DNA from: Formosa sp. Hel3_A1_48
GTDB taxonomy: Bacteria; Bacteroidota; Bacteroidia; Flavobacteriales; Flavobacteriaceae
NCBI RefSeq assembly: GCF_001735715.1
Contig: NZ_CP017259.1
Span: 1,609,501-1,673,500, forward strand
DNA length: 64,000 nucleotides
Reading direction: 5' to 3'
Shown here: positions 1-12,944 of the stretch, piece by piece
How positions within the stretch are numbered: the first letter of the stretch is position 1
How the letters are laid out: every line of letters starts with the position of its first letter
Translations under genes and position numbers: made by a program
The notes under the pieces: model-generated
The model's database searches: none
The model's input: the letters and a program-made list of their open reading frames with translations, nothing else
Told to the model about the DNA's origin: nothing

Positions 1-1457
1 ATGGAAGCATTATTGGTTAAAAACATGATCAATCGATCCATTCCTATTCCCATTCCAGATGTTGGTGGCATTCCATATTCAAGTGCTCGAAGGAAGTCTT
101 CGTCTATAAATTGAGTAGCTTCATCGTCCCCACGATCGGCAAGTTTAAGTTGCGCTTCAAAACGCTCCCTTTGATCTATAGGGTCATTTAATTCTGAATA
201 AGCATTTGCTATTTCTTTTCCGCAAACCATCAGCTCAAAGCGTTCTGTTAAGTCTGCGTTATTGCGGTGCTCTTTACACAAAGGGCTCATTTCTTTTGGA
301 TAATCTGTGATGTAGGTCGGTTGTATGTAATTACCCTCACATTTTTCACCAAAAATTTCATCAATAAGCTTCCCTTTACCCATACTTTTATCAACATCAA
401 TTCCCATTTCAATGGCAGCAGCTCTAAGTTCTTCTTCGGATTTTCCTGTGATATCAAATCCTGTAAATTCTTTGATAGCATCCGTCATAGTCACACGGGC
501 ATAAGGTGCTTTAAAGTCTATTTCATGACCTCCAAATGTGGCTATTGTAGTACCATTTACGGCAATGGCACAATGCTCCAAAAGTTGTTCACAAAACGCC
601 ATCATCCAGTTGTAGTCTTTGTAAGCAACGTAGATTTCCATGGCTGTAAACTCAGGGTTGTGTGTACGGTCCATTCCTTCATTTCTGAAGTTTTTCGAAA
701 ATTCATAAACGCCGTCAAATCCTCCAACAATAAGTCGCTTCAGGTAAAGTTCATTTGCAATACGCATGTACAAGGGAATATCTAAGCTGTTGTGGTGAGT
801 TACAAATGGCCGAGCGGCTGCTCCTCCTGCTATGGGCTGCAACACAGGTGTTTCAACTTCAAAATAGCCTGCTCCATTGAAAAATTCACGCATGGCATTG
901 AACAGCTTTGTACGCTTTACAAATACTTCTTTAACATGGGGGTTCACTGCTAGGTCTGCGTATCGTTGACGGTAGCGCATTTCAGGATCGTTGAATTCGT
1001 CATATTTATTGCCCTCAGCATCTGTTTTTGGTAGCGGTAGCGGTTTAAGAGCTTTGCTTAATAGTTTAAATTTTTTGACCAATATTGTTTTTTCACCGAC
1101 TTGGGTATTAAATAATTCGCCTTCGACCCCAATAAAGTCTCCTAAATCAAGAAGTTTTTTAAAAATTTCATTGTAGGCTGTTTTGTCTTCGTCTGGACAA
1201 ATTTCGTCGCGGTTAAAATAAACTTGAATGCGGCCTTCACTATCTTGAAGTTCACTAAATGCAGCTTTTCCTTGAACTTTTTTACGCATCAAACGACCAG
1301 CAACAACTACATTCAGGCCTTCTTTAAAATTCTTTTTTATGTTGTTTGTGGTGTGGGTAACTGGAAACAAATCTGCTGGGTAAGGGTTGATCCCTAAAGC
1401 GCGGAGTTTTGTGAGTTTCTCGCGACGTACAAGTTCTTGTTCTGAAAGCTGAGTCAT
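1..1457 (-). CDS. lysS: Lysine--tRNA ligase, class II (3' end cut by window edge)
   Basis: Charges tRNA-Lys with lysine in the cytoplasm. The frame opens at the ATG complementary to 1455-1457 and stays open to base 1, giving 485 residues that begin MTQLSEQELVRREKL. An N-terminal OB-fold anticodon-binding region (about 50-150) is followed by the class II catalytic domain, with motif 2 seen as FRNEGMDRTHNPEFT and motif 3 as GMGIGMDRLIMFL close to the window edge. Since motif 3 is present, only the C-terminal tail is missing; I recall flavobacterial LysS proteins as somewhat longer than the E. coli enzyme, so a few tens of residues are probably outside. A good -33/-7 promoter lies just upstream on the same strand. 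No in-frame stop or damage is visible in the part shown. Confidence 0.96.
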   Translation of the reverse strand, partial: MTQLSEQELVRREKLTKLRALGINPYPADLFPVTHTTNNIKKNFKEGLNVVVAGRLMRKKVQGKAAFSELQDSEGRIQVYFNRDEICPDEDKTAYNEIFKKLLDLGDFIGVEGELFNTQVGEKTILVKKFKLLSKALKPLPLPKTDAEGNKYDEFNDPEMRYRQRYADLAVNPHVKEVFVKRTKLFNAMREFFNGAGYFEVETPVLQPIAGGAAARPFVTHHNSLDIPLYMRIANELYLKRLIVGGFDGVYEFSKNFRNEGMDRTHNPEFTAMEIYVAYKDYNWMMAFCEQLLEHCAIAVNGTTIATFGGHEIDFKAPYARVTMTDAIKEFTGFDITGKSEEELRAAAIEMGIDVDKSMGKGKLIDEIFGEKCEGNYIQPTYITDYPKEMSPLCKEHRNNADLTERFELMVCGKEIANAYSELNDPIDQRERFEAQLKLADRGDDEATQFIDEDFLRALEYGMPPTSGMGIGMDRLIMFLTNNAS

Positions 1458-1479
1458 AATATGGTTATGATTTAAGTCA

Positions 1480-1509
1480 CAAAGATAATGACTCTGAATT
1501 GGATTCCAA
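1480..1509 (-). promoter_or_regulatory. Bacteroidota-type promoter of lysS
   Basis: On the minus strand a TTG (1509-1507) is followed after 19 bases by TATCTTTG (1487-1480). This matches the TTTG/TAnnTTTG consensus of the Bacteroidota primary sigma factor. It predicts a start near 1475 and a leader of about 18 bases before the lysS ATG. Confidence 0.6.
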
Positions 1510-1593
1510 TAAGGGAAACAAAATTTAAGTGTATTGTAACGATTTTGATTAATTTTGTACTAACGTATCAAATCAATAACTTTATTTAATAAC

Positions 1594-1752
1594 ATGAGTG
1601 TTTGGCGTGTGCTTCTTTCCATTTTTTTTCCACCCTTAGCTGTAGTAGATAAGGGTTGTGGTTCTTTTCTTATTGTATTCATACTTACGCTTTGTGGATG
1701 GGTACCTGGGGTCATAGCAGCGTTGGTTATTTTGAATAACCCTAATACTTAA
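1594..1752 (+). CDS. YqaE/Pmp3-family small membrane protein
   Basis: A 52-residue protein starting MSVWRVLLSIFFPPLAVVDK and ending NNPNT. It has the Pmp3/UPF0057 pattern: a first hydrophobic helix with an FFPPLAV motif, a short polar turn with a conserved Gly-Cys (KGCG), and a second helix containing CGWVPGVIAAL. Family members are small two-helix inner-membrane proteins linked, mainly in yeast and plants, to membrane potential and salt tolerance; the bacterial role is not established. It lies between lysS (divergent) and lipB (18 bases downstream, same strand). A TAATTTTG box sits at 1550-1557, but I see no well-spaced TTG partner. The identification rests on overall pattern and length. Confidence 0.85.
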   Translation: MSVWRVLLSIFFPPLAVVDKGCGSFLIVFILTLCGWVPGVIAALVILNNPNT

Positions 1753-1757
1753 TCCTG

Positions 1758-1765
1758 TATATTTG
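1758..1765 (+). promoter_or_regulatory. -7 box abutting the lipB start codon
   Basis: TATATTTG ends four bases before the lipB ATG at 1770, which would place transcription initiation at or next to the A of the start codon. The best -33 candidate is TTTG at 1731-1734, 23 bases upstream and slightly too far. If used, lipB would have a leaderless or near-leaderless mRNA; otherwise it is co-transcribed with the YqaE gene. Confidence 0.4.
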
Positions 1766-1769
1766 CCCC

Positions 1770-2468
1770 ATGAATAAATCAATTTGTGTTCAAGATTTAG
1801 GCCTTAAAGATTATAAAACAACCTGGGATTTTCAGGAAGAGTTGTTTAAAAACACGGTCGATTGTAAAATAAAAAATAGACGACAGGGTGCAGGTTTGCC
1901 TACGCCAAATCATTTTTTATTTGTGAGTCATCCCCATGTATATACTCTAGGTAAAAGCGGTGATTTTTCTAATTTATTGTTAAACGAGGACCAACTCACT
2001 CAAAAAGGAGCAACTTTTTACAAAATTAACAGAGGAGGTGATATTACATACCACGGCCCTGGACAACTGGTCGGGTATCCAATTTTGGACCTAGAGAATT
2101 TTTTTACTGATATTCACAAATACCTTAGATTGTTGGAGGAGACAATTATTTTGACACTTGCTGAATATGGTATAAAAGCAACGCGAAGTGATGGCGAGAC
2201 TGGCGTTTGGCTTGATGTAGGTACTCCTTTTGCGCGCAAAATTTGTGCTATGGGTGTTCGAGCAAGCCGTTGGGTTACTATGCATGGATTTGCTCTAAAT
2301 GTAAATACGGATTTAGGCTATTTTGATAATATTATTCCATGTGGAATTCGCGGTAAGGCAGTCACTTCACTTCGTGTAGAGTTGAATCTTGACCGTGTGG
2401 ACGAAAATCAAGTAAAAGAAAAATTATTGAAACATTTCCTCGCGCTTTTTGAAGCTGATCTAGCTTAG
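1770..2468 (+). CDS. lipB: Octanoyl-[acyl-carrier-protein]:protein N-octanoyltransferase
   Basis: Moves the octanoyl group from acyl-carrier protein to the lipoyl lysine of 2-oxo-acid dehydrogenase E2 subunits and the glycine-cleavage H protein, the first step of endogenous lipoate synthesis. The 232-residue product carries RGGDITYHGPGQ (88-99), the catalytic lysine in the FARKICAMG segment (K157) and the catalytic cysteine in IIPCGI (C191), with MHGFALNVNTDL between them. The start is fixed by good N-terminal alignment to LipB (VQDLGLKDY). Its 3' end overlaps the convergent lipoprotein gene by 4 bases. One likely substrate, a lipoylated E2, is encoded at 26941-28272. Confidence 0.96.
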   Translation: MNKSICVQDLGLKDYKTTWDFQEELFKNTVDCKIKNRRQGAGLPTPNHFLFVSHPHVYTLGKSGDFSNLLLNEDQLTQKGATFYKINRGGDITYHGPGQLVGYPILDLENFFTDIHKYLRLLEETIILTLAEYGIKATRSDGETGVWLDVGTPFARKICAMGVRASRWVTMHGFALNVNTDLGYFDNIIPCGIRGKAVTSLRVELNLDRVDENQVKEKLLKHFLALFEADLA

Positions 2469-4774
2469 TAAAGTTGGTACATAATAAGTTCTGATGCACC
2501 GCTTTGGCATATAAACTCTAAAGAACTATTGCGGTCTGCATTGGAAAGGTCAATTTGGGAAAAACCATAAACAGGGAACCCGGAAAATAGAACTCCATTG
2601 CTGTCATATAAGCTAACTTTTTGCAGCTGTTGGTCTGTCAAAGCAATATATATTTTATCATTTACGTAAAACAGTTGTGGAGGCAAATAACTTCCGTAAT
2701 CTAATGTTATTTTCGTACTTTTTATTTGTAAATAATTTGCCCATTGTGCGGCCAGAGTCCTGCTGGATGTGGTGATTTCTGTTAAAGGATCAAATCCTAA
2801 ACTTTGCTTACTTACACGCCCTTTTGTATCTACCTGTACAAGAGCTCCATCTGAATCTAATGTTGTAAATTTATTATTATAAAAATATATTTTTTGACCT
2901 GAAAATTTAATAGTTTCTTTTACATTAATTCTCTTTTTTCCTCTGCGGTTCAAAATCGATAATTTATCACCAGCTGTAAAAACAATATAATCTTTACTGT
3001 TGTATCGAATGTGTTGCGGTTGCGAGTTTACTGGTTTTTTCGATTGATGAGAAAATCCTTTAACTCGTTTTCCTTTTCCGTCATACATCAACAAGGATTT
3101 ATCTTGAGTAACTAATAAGCGGTAATTTTTATTTTTATCGTAATCAAATACAGCAACAGCTTGTGTGATTCTATCTTTGAAGCTTAATGGGAAGCCTTCT
3201 ACATTACGTCCCAATCGATCCAAAACATATACTTTTTTAGCTGTAGAAAACACCATTTGTAAACGTCCATTTTTGAATATATCAACTTGTTTTATTTGCC
3301 CTAGAATTGGACCAGGTAACTTTTTTTTCCATCGAACTACCCCTTTATTTGATATTAAATACAAATGGTTTTCTATGTCTTGAACAACGATATCTTTTTG
3401 TTTTGTTTGGTGATTTTTCACAAACTGAGCTGTCCCTAAAATTGGGGCTTCAAGTGTCAAACTAAACACTTCTCTTACCGAGTTTTGTTTTGTTGCAGGG
3501 CGAAAATTCACAATTTCGGCATTAAGGTGCACAACTTCATCGTCTTTAATGATTTGAACAACTGAGTTTTTGTACGCATTTAGATCCTTTTCAGAAAAAT
3601 TGGTGTCTAAAAGTTCGTTAAGTGTAGTTGCTAAGTCTTTGGTGTCTAGGGTTTTTTGAAATGAAGCCTCATCACTTAATGTTTCAATTGTATTTTGAAA
3701 AGCTTTGCTGCTGTTCAGGCTGTTTTTGTTGGTGTAATCTGAAATTACATCTTCAAGAATTTTTTCTTGATCTGAGAACACCAAATAGTGATCAAGAATT
3801 GTATATCTAGTACTAGCTAACTTAGGTAATAATTTCCCAAAAGAATTTTTAAAAATAGAGTCGTTATTAAATTTAAAGATCGGGACAGATCGAAATATTT
3901 TAGCTTTTTCTTGAAAACCCAAAAGGAGTTCCCGGCTGGCGCTTATATCTATTGAGTGCAGAGCAATGGCAATGCCTTTTGAAGTTTCCATACTTCCAAT
4001 TTCTTGTGTAGTGCCAAATAAGCTCTTCGAAAATTCGGAAGCTATAGCAGTACTGTCAATAGCTTGTATATTTTTCGAAAATTGTTCAAAATCAGTGTAT
4101 ACTAACGACTTGAAGTTTTCAACATCATTTGGAATGACTTTTGCTAGTTGTTGGGCTTCTGGTGAAATTTGATGGAATAATCTAGCCCAATCATTGATTT
4201 TGTCTGTGTAAATTCCACTGATACTCAATTGCTCAGGAGTGGCGTTTACATCAAGCAAAACCTGTTCAAAAAGAGAAAATTTATTTTGCTTTTTTTTGGA
4301 AGGCCCAAAATAAATATTAAACGTGGCGTTTTTGTCTGTTGTAGCTGAAAGTGTACTGAATGGATGGTTTGAATACTCTTCTTTTACTTTGCTTGGTGGG
4401 TTAGAAGATAATATCCATATACTGTCTAAGGTCTGATTTAAATTTAAAAGGGATTTATTAGCAATGTGTTTTTTTTCTGTTATAAATGTGTAATTGGATT
4501 GTTCATTCTCTTTGTTTTTGCAAATCAGCAAAGGACCAGAAATATTTAAGCTATCAATAGGGCCGAGGTGATCTTCAAGCATTGACTGTAATTTTGTCTT
4601 TGAGAGTATGGGATTGTTTTTTAAAGCGCTTTTGAACACATCCATGGAATTGATGCGCAAAACCATTTGCGCGTTATTGGGGATATAGTGTTCGGGTACC
4701 AAACTGCGATTAGATGTTTTTTGACAGCCGTATGTTAGGATTATGATTGCAAATAAGGAAAATGTTTTTTTCAT
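2465..4774 (-). CDS. Large lipoprotein, DUF3352-like N-terminal half plus C-terminal beta-propeller
   Basis: 769 residues of unknown function. A lipoprotein signal is visible (hydrophobic FAIIILTYG followed by Cys17), so it is probably anchored in an envelope membrane. Residues about 25-430 resemble the DUF3352 style of envelope proteins (IPNNAQMVLRIN near the start, many alpha/beta segments). From about 450 to the end there are repeated strands with turns such as YLISNKGVVRWKK, VYVLDRLGRNVEGFP, LLMYDGKGKRVKGF and LSILNRRGKK, as expected for a PQQ/WD-like beta-propeller. It lies 35 bases downstream of rnhB on the same strand. A TATCTTTG box (minus strand, 4806-4799) may give it a promoter of its own. 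The domain names are pattern judgements, not search results. Confidence 0.6.
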   Translation of the reverse strand: MKKTFSLFAIIILTYGCQKTSNRSLVPEHYIPNNAQMVLRINSMDVFKSALKNNPILSKTKLQSMLEDHLGPIDSLNISGPLLICKNKENEQSNYTFITEKKHIANKSLLNLNQTLDSIWILSSNPPSKVKEEYSNHPFSTLSATTDKNATFNIYFGPSKKKQNKFSLFEQVLLDVNATPEQLSISGIYTDKINDWARLFHQISPEAQQLAKVIPNDVENFKSLVYTDFEQFSKNIQAIDSTAIASEFSKSLFGTTQEIGSMETSKGIAIALHSIDISASRELLLGFQEKAKIFRSVPIFKFNNDSIFKNSFGKLLPKLASTRYTILDHYLVFSDQEKILEDVISDYTNKNSLNSSKAFQNTIETLSDEASFQKTLDTKDLATTLNELLDTNFSEKDLNAYKNSVVQIIKDDEVVHLNAEIVNFRPATKQNSVREVFSLTLEAPILGTAQFVKNHQTKQKDIVVQDIENHLYLISNKGVVRWKKKLPGPILGQIKQVDIFKNGRLQMVFSTAKKVYVLDRLGRNVEGFPLSFKDRITQAVAVFDYDKNKNYRLLVTQDKSLLMYDGKGKRVKGFSHQSKKPVNSQPQHIRYNSKDYIVFTAGDKLSILNRRGKKRINVKETIKFSGQKIYFYNNKFTTLDSDGALVQVDTKGRVSKQSLGFDPLTEITTSSRTLAAQWANYLQIKSTKITLDYGSYLPPQLFYVNDKIYIALTDQQLQKVSLYDSNGVLFSGFPVYGFSQIDLSNADRNSSLEFICQSGASELIMYQLY

Positions 4775-4809
4775 AAATTTAAGTCGGTCAACCTATAGCA
4801 AAGATAAAA

Positions 4810-5406
4810 TTAAAAATCAAGACTTAACTGGTCGGGAAGTAGTTTAAAAGACATTCTGTGGTATTTTGTTGGGCCATATTTTTTGATGGCCTCTCGATGC
4901 TCATTAGTGGGATAGCCTTTATTTTTTTGCCAATTATACATTGGAAATTCCTCATGAATTTCAGTCATATAATCATCGCGGTAGGTTTTAGCCAATACAG
5001 AAGCTGCTGCGATGTTGAGGTACTTTGCATCTCCCTTAATTACGGTTTCGTGTGGTACGGAATTGTATGCTTTAAAACGGTTTCCGTCAACAGCTATAAA
5101 GCTCACTTTTTTTAACTGATCTATAGATTTGTGCATGGCCAATATCGAGGCGTTAAGGATATTGATTTTATCAATTTCGGAAGGGTAAACATAGGCAACA
5201 GCATAACTTATGGCTTCTTTTTCAATGATCGGCCGTAGCTTGTACCGTTGGGCATGAGAAAGTTGTTTAGAGTCGTTAAGTAGGTCGTTTTTAAAATGTT
5301 TAGGAAGAATAACTGCTGCAGCTGCCACAGGTCCGGCCAAACAGCCTCGTCCAGCCTCATCAGTACCACATTCGAATTTTTTATTGGAAACACTGTGTTT
5401 GAGCAT
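4810..5406 (-). CDS. rnhB: Ribonuclease HII
   Basis: Cleaves the RNA strand of RNA-DNA hybrids and removes ribonucleotides misincorporated into DNA. The 198-residue product starts [14 protein letters not shown] and has the type 2 RNase H signature [14 protein letters not shown], with the first two acidic metal ligands D16 and E17, a second aspartate in FIAVDGNRF, and the [13 protein letters not shown] segment. The length matches the bacterial family (about 190-215). A TATATTTA box on the minus strand at 5433-5426 could be its promoter. The large lipoprotein gene follows closely, so the two may share a transcript. Confidence 0.96.
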   Translation of the reverse strand: MLKHSVSNKKFECGTDEAGRGCLAGPVAAAAVILPKHFKNDLLNDSKQLSHAQRYKLRPIIEKEAISYAVAYVYPSEIDKINILNASILAMHKSIDQLKKVSFIAVDGNRFKAYNSVPHETVIKGDAKYLNIAAASVLAKTYRDDYMTEIHEEFPMYNWQKNKGYPTNEHREAIKKYGPTKYHRMSFKLLPDQLSLDF

Positions 5407-5519
5407 TAAGCTTAAATTTTAGATGTAAATATAAATTACTTTTTTTGAATCCAACCAAATCCATCAAAATCCCCAATAATTTCCTACTTTTGATGTTGTA
5501 ATTTTGATCCACACCATTT

Positions 5520-7487
5520 ATGTACAGATACATTGCTGTATTTTTATTAGTTCTTTCTTCTAATCAGATTTTTGGTCAAACTAAACGTTTACAAAAGGCG
5601 CCCAATTCTGGCGAAATGCGCAAAATGGACCTCAAAAGAGGTGAATTTGACACCATTTCTGGTGGAGCATCAAAAAAAGTAGCCAAAAACACAAAAGCGA
5701 AAATTGAAGATTATAAAATTATAACTCGAAAGCACGATACTGTACATGTAGATACTACATTGAACATAAAAAAAGAATACAAGTTCAATTACCTTAGAAA
5801 AGATTACTTCGACTTATTGCCGTTTAATAACATGGGGCAAACCTACAACACGCTCAGCAGAAACATGTCTGGTCAAAACTTATCACCGGGCTTTGCTGCG
5901 CAAGCCAAACACTTCAATTACATGGATGTTAATGCAATTCGTTACTACCACGTACCTACACCTCTCACCGAACTCATGTTTAAGTCCAATTTTGAACAAG
6001 GACAATTGTTAGATGCTTTTTTCACAGTTAATACCTCTAAAGAGTTTAATTTTTCAATCGCTTACAAAGGAATGCGTTCTTTAGGGAAATACCAGCATAT
6101 ACTCTCGAGTACTGGCAATTTTAGGTTTACAAGCAGTTATCAAAGCAAAAATAAACGTTATCGTGCTCGTGCGCACATGGTTACCCAAGATATTTTAAAT
6201 CAAGAGAATGGAGGTTTATCGGATGAAGATTTATTAGAGTTTGAAAATGGGAATGAAGAGTTTATTGACCGCTCTTTGTTTGATCCTCTTTTTGAAAATG
6301 CTGAGAACAATTTAGAGGGTCGACGCTTTTACTTAGATCAGGTCTATCAACTTAAATCCAATGACTCTTTGGGCTACAATGGGATAAACATTGGAAGCAC
6401 CATATATATAGAAGACAAATACTATCAATTTAAACAAGACAAGAAGGTTGATTTTTTTGGAGATGCCTTTGTATCCTCAAAGCTCACGGATAAAAACACC
6501 TTTGAGCATTTTTACACAGCCCTAAATGTTGATTATACTAATAAGACAATAGGCAGACTATCAGCCCAATTGGGCTATAATTCATTTAATTATGGCTATA
6601 ATGCATTGGTTATTTTAGATGGACAAACTATTAGCAATCGCTTGAAAGAGTCTACTCTGTCATTTGAAGGGGGCTACGACAAACAATTGGGCCCTGTACT
6701 TTTAAAAGCCGATTTGGGGATTAATGTAGCGGGTGATTTGGATGGTAATTATTTAAATGCACAAGCAGACTATCAGATCAACTCGGACCTACAGCTCATG
6801 GCAAAACTCAACATGAACTCCTCTGCCGCCAACTATAACTACCGTCTACATCAAAGCGATTATTTGAATTACAACTGGCAAAATAATTTTAAAAACCAAC
6901 AAACGCAACAACTCGCTTTTGAACTCACCTCGTACAAATACGGAACTCTATCGGCCGATTACTCTACCATCTCTAACTTCTTGTTTTTTGAAAACAAAGA
7001 AAGTCAGGGAGTAAAGCCTTACCAGTACGATGGGACAATTAATTACGCCCGTGTCAAATATGAGAAGGAATTTAAGTTTGGGAATTTTGCATTGAACAAT
7101 ACATTGCTCTACCAGCAAGTGTTTGAAGGAGATCAGGTTTTTAATGTGCCACAAATCAACACCCGAAATACATTTTACTACAGCAATACATTTTTTGATA
7201 AAGCGCTTTTTTTGCAAACAGGAATTAACTTCCATTATTTTACGGCCTATAACATGAATGCCTATGACCCCATACTAGCCGAATTTTACATTCAGAATCA
7301 AAAAAGTTTAGGAGATTTTCCGCGCTTAGACTTTTTTATTAATGCCAAAATACAACAAACGCGTTTGTTTTTAAAGGCCGAACATTTCAATTCTGCCATG
7401 ACAGGCTACAATTTCTACTCTGCGCCTAACTATCCATACCGCGATTTTATTGTTCGCTTTGGTCTTGTTTGGAACTTCTTTTTGTAA
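5520..7487 (+). CDS. Putative outer-membrane porin (Porin_10-like)
   Basis: 655 residues. A Sec signal peptide (hydrophobic run to about residue 19, ending IFGQ) is followed by a long region rich in alternating polar and aromatic residues with many Tyr/Phe/Asn, and the protein ends in LVWNFFL, a C-terminal aromatic typical of beta-barrels inserted by BamA. Composition, length and motifs such as GQNLSPGFAAQAKHFNYMD and the YYHVPTPLTELMFKS segment fit the Bacteroidota 'putative porin' family (PF14121). The substrate is not predictable. A TAATTTTG box at 5499-5506 would give a leader of about 10 bases, but no convincing -33 element is present. It stands alone between rnhB and the rRNA operon. 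Confidence 0.8.
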   Translation: MYRYIAVFLLVLSSNQIFGQTKRLQKAPNSGEMRKMDLKRGEFDTISGGASKKVAKNTKAKIEDYKIITRKHDTVHVDTTLNIKKEYKFNYLRKDYFDLLPFNNMGQTYNTLSRNMSGQNLSPGFAAQAKHFNYMDVNAIRYYHVPTPLTELMFKSNFEQGQLLDAFFTVNTSKEFNFSIAYKGMRSLGKYQHILSSTGNFRFTSSYQSKNKRYRARAHMVTQDILNQENGGLSDEDLLEFENGNEEFIDRSLFDPLFENAENNLEGRRFYLDQVYQLKSNDSLGYNGINIGSTIYIEDKYYQFKQDKKVDFFGDAFVSSKLTDKNTFEHFYTALNVDYTNKTIGRLSAQLGYNSFNYGYNALVILDGQTISNRLKESTLSFEGGYDKQLGPVLLKADLGINVAGDLDGNYLNAQADYQINSDLQLMAKLNMNSSAANYNYRLHQSDYLNYNWQNNFKNQQTQQLAFELTSYKYGTLSADYSTISNFLFFENKESQGVKPYQYDGTINYARVKYEKEFKFGNFALNNTLLYQQVFEGDQVFNVPQINTRNTFYYSNTFFDKALFLQTGINFHYFTAYNMNAYDPILAEFYIQNQKSLGDFPRLDFFINAKIQQTRLFLKAEHFNSAMTGYNFYSAPNYPYRDFIVRFGLVWNFFL

Positions 7488-7545
7488 TTTCTACAGATTA
7501 AAAAGTACTTCCTTTAATTTTTTTTCAAAATTAATTTAAAAACTA

Positions 7546-7576
7546 TTGTGTGTACGGAAAAAGGGTTTTATATTTG
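7546..7576 (+). promoter_or_regulatory. rRNA operon promoter (-33/-7)
   Basis: TTG (7546-7548, within TTGTG) and TATATTTG (7569-7576) are 20 bases apart, a near-ideal Bacteroidota promoter. It precedes a leader of about 180 bases before 16S. I see no second promoter copy and no obvious upstream A-tract beyond the generally AT-rich sequence. Confidence 0.8.
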
Positions 7577-7620
7577 CACCCGCTTTGCGTCTGAGTGCGC
7601 AAAGTTTTGATTTTAAGACA

Positions 7621-7638
7621 CGTTCATTAAACATATTG
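7621..7638 (+). promoter_or_regulatory. boxA-like element in the 16S leader
   Basis: CGTTCATTAAACATATTG resembles the bacterial boxA (TGCTCTTTAACA) and is nearly repeated at 9628-9644 in the spacer after tRNA-Ala. Position in the leader of an rRNA operon suggests a binding site for NusB/NusE-type antitermination; nusB itself is encoded at 46768-47706. Confidence 0.45.
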
Positions 7639-7763
7639 ATTGACAGCGTAGGGATTGATTGGAAACGATTGATCTCGACAGAGAATAGACCATTTTGAGT
7701 ACTGAAAAATTAAATTTCCTTTAGTTGTTATATAGAACAAGCTTGAGATATAGCTTAACAAAT

Positions 7764-9288
<1,525 letters not shown>

Positions 9289-9383
9289 TCTAGAGAAAGA
9301 CGACTAGAGGTAAATTAAGTAAGGAAAAGAGTGCGTTTATTCTCACAGCTGTTAATTAAAAAAGATACCAAGTAAAAAAGTAG

Positions 9384-9457
9384 AGTCTCATAGCTCAGCT
9401 GGTTAGAGCGCTACACTGATAATGTAGAGGTCGGCAGTTCGAGTCTGCCTGAGACTA
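9384..9457 (+). tRNA. tRNA-Ile (GAT)
   Basis: 74-base cloverleaf: acceptor AGTCTCA/TGAGACT fully paired, D arm GCTC...GAGC, anticodon stem CTACA/TGTAG with loop CTGATAA (anticodon GAT at 9418-9420), T arm GGCAG/CTGCC around TTCGAGT, and discriminator A. CCA is not encoded, so it must be added enzymatically. Its place in the 16S-23S spacer is the standard one. Confidence 0.97.
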
Positions 9458-9508
9458 CTAATTTTTTTTGAATTGGAAATTCTAGAAGTTGAGGATGTAG
9501 TTAAGAGT

Positions 9509-9543
9509 CACTAACTACTAACTACTATGTACTAACTACTAGT
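9509..9543 (+). repeat. ACTAACTACT short tandem repeat in the tRNA-Ile/tRNA-Ala spacer
   Basis: The spacer between the two tRNA genes contains overlapping copies of ACTAACTACT (clear copies at 9510-9519 and 9531-9540, with partial copies between and after). It is not part of either tRNA cloverleaf. It may be slippage-prone spacer sequence, and would vary between rRNA operon copies if so. Confidence 0.6.
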
Positions 9544-9547
9544 ATAT

Positions 9548-9621
9548 GGGGAATTAGCTCAGCTGGCTAGAGCGCCTGCCTTGCACGCAGGAGGTCATCG
9601 GTTCGACTCCGATATTCTCCA
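9548..9621 (+). tRNA. tRNA-Ala (TGC)
   Basis: 74-base cloverleaf: acceptor GGGGAAT/ATTCTCC with one G-T pair, D arm GCTC...GAGC, anticodon stem CCTGC/GCAGG with loop CTTGCAC (anticodon TGC at 9582-9584), T arm ATCGG/CCGAT around TTCGACT, and discriminator A. CCA is not encoded. It is the second tRNA of the rRNA spacer. Confidence 0.97.
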
Positions 9622-9627
9622 CAAAAA

Positions 9628-9644
9628 CGTTCATTGACATATTG
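9628..9644 (+). promoter_or_regulatory. boxA-like element before 23S
   Basis: CGTTCATTGACATATTG closely repeats the element at 7621-7638 in the 16S leader. One copy ahead of each large rRNA gene is the arrangement expected for NusB-dependent antitermination signals. It could instead belong to the rRNA processing stem. Confidence 0.45.
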
Positions 9645-9807
9645 AAAAAAGATACATGAAATTAGATAGAAATATTTAATAAAAGTAATAATTATTGTAA
9701 CGAGCAATAATAAGGTATCATGATATTATATTTAGGGGTTAATTTATTAGCTTTTAAGGATTTTATTGTGGTGCTTAATAGTAACTCATTAAAAAGACAA
9801 AAAGTAC

Positions 9808-12625
<2,818 letters not shown>

Positions 12626-12757
12626 GTACGGCTGTTTTTTTTAATGAAGTACACCATTACTTTTACCATGTATATTTTTTTCAATATGTTAACTTATTGT
12701 TCAGCACAATTTGCTGAAATACCTTGGATAGCCCAAAGCGCTAGACAAGAAATAACC

Positions 12758-12866
12758 CTAAGGTGGTTATTGCAATGGGGCTCACCTCTTACCATCCCGA
12801 ACAGAGCAGTTAAGCCCATTAGCGCCGATGGTACTACACTTGTGGAAGAGTAGGTCACCGCCTTTT
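12758..12866 (+). rRNA. rrf: 5S ribosomal RNA
   Basis: About 105-109 bases. The terminal helix pairs AAGGTGGT (from 12760) with the ACCGCCTT end (to 12864). Internal landmarks are CTCACCTCTTACCATCCCGAA, seen in two parts around the loop, and GCGCCGATGGTACTACA. The 132 bases between 23S and 5S contain nothing I recognise. Exact ends are uncertain by a few bases. Confidence 0.9.
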
Positions 12867-12873
12867 TTAATTA

Positions 12874-12903
12874 AACCCTCACAGCAATGTGGGGGTTTTT
12901 TTT
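12874..12903 (+). terminator. Rho-independent terminator of the rRNA operon
   Basis: A 10-bp stem AACCCTCACA / TGTGGGGGTT with a GCAA loop, followed by at least eight T. It lies eight bases after 5S. The reverse strand has only a weak T tail, so it mainly serves the rRNA operon. Confidence 0.9.
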
Positions 12904-12944
12904 ATGCATAAAACTAACCATGTGTTTTACTTCACCTGGGTGGG

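Noticed and set aside
12626-12757. Hidden gene or tRNA between 23S and 5S
   Set aside because: No cloverleaf, and the one small frame runs into 5S; I see only spacer.
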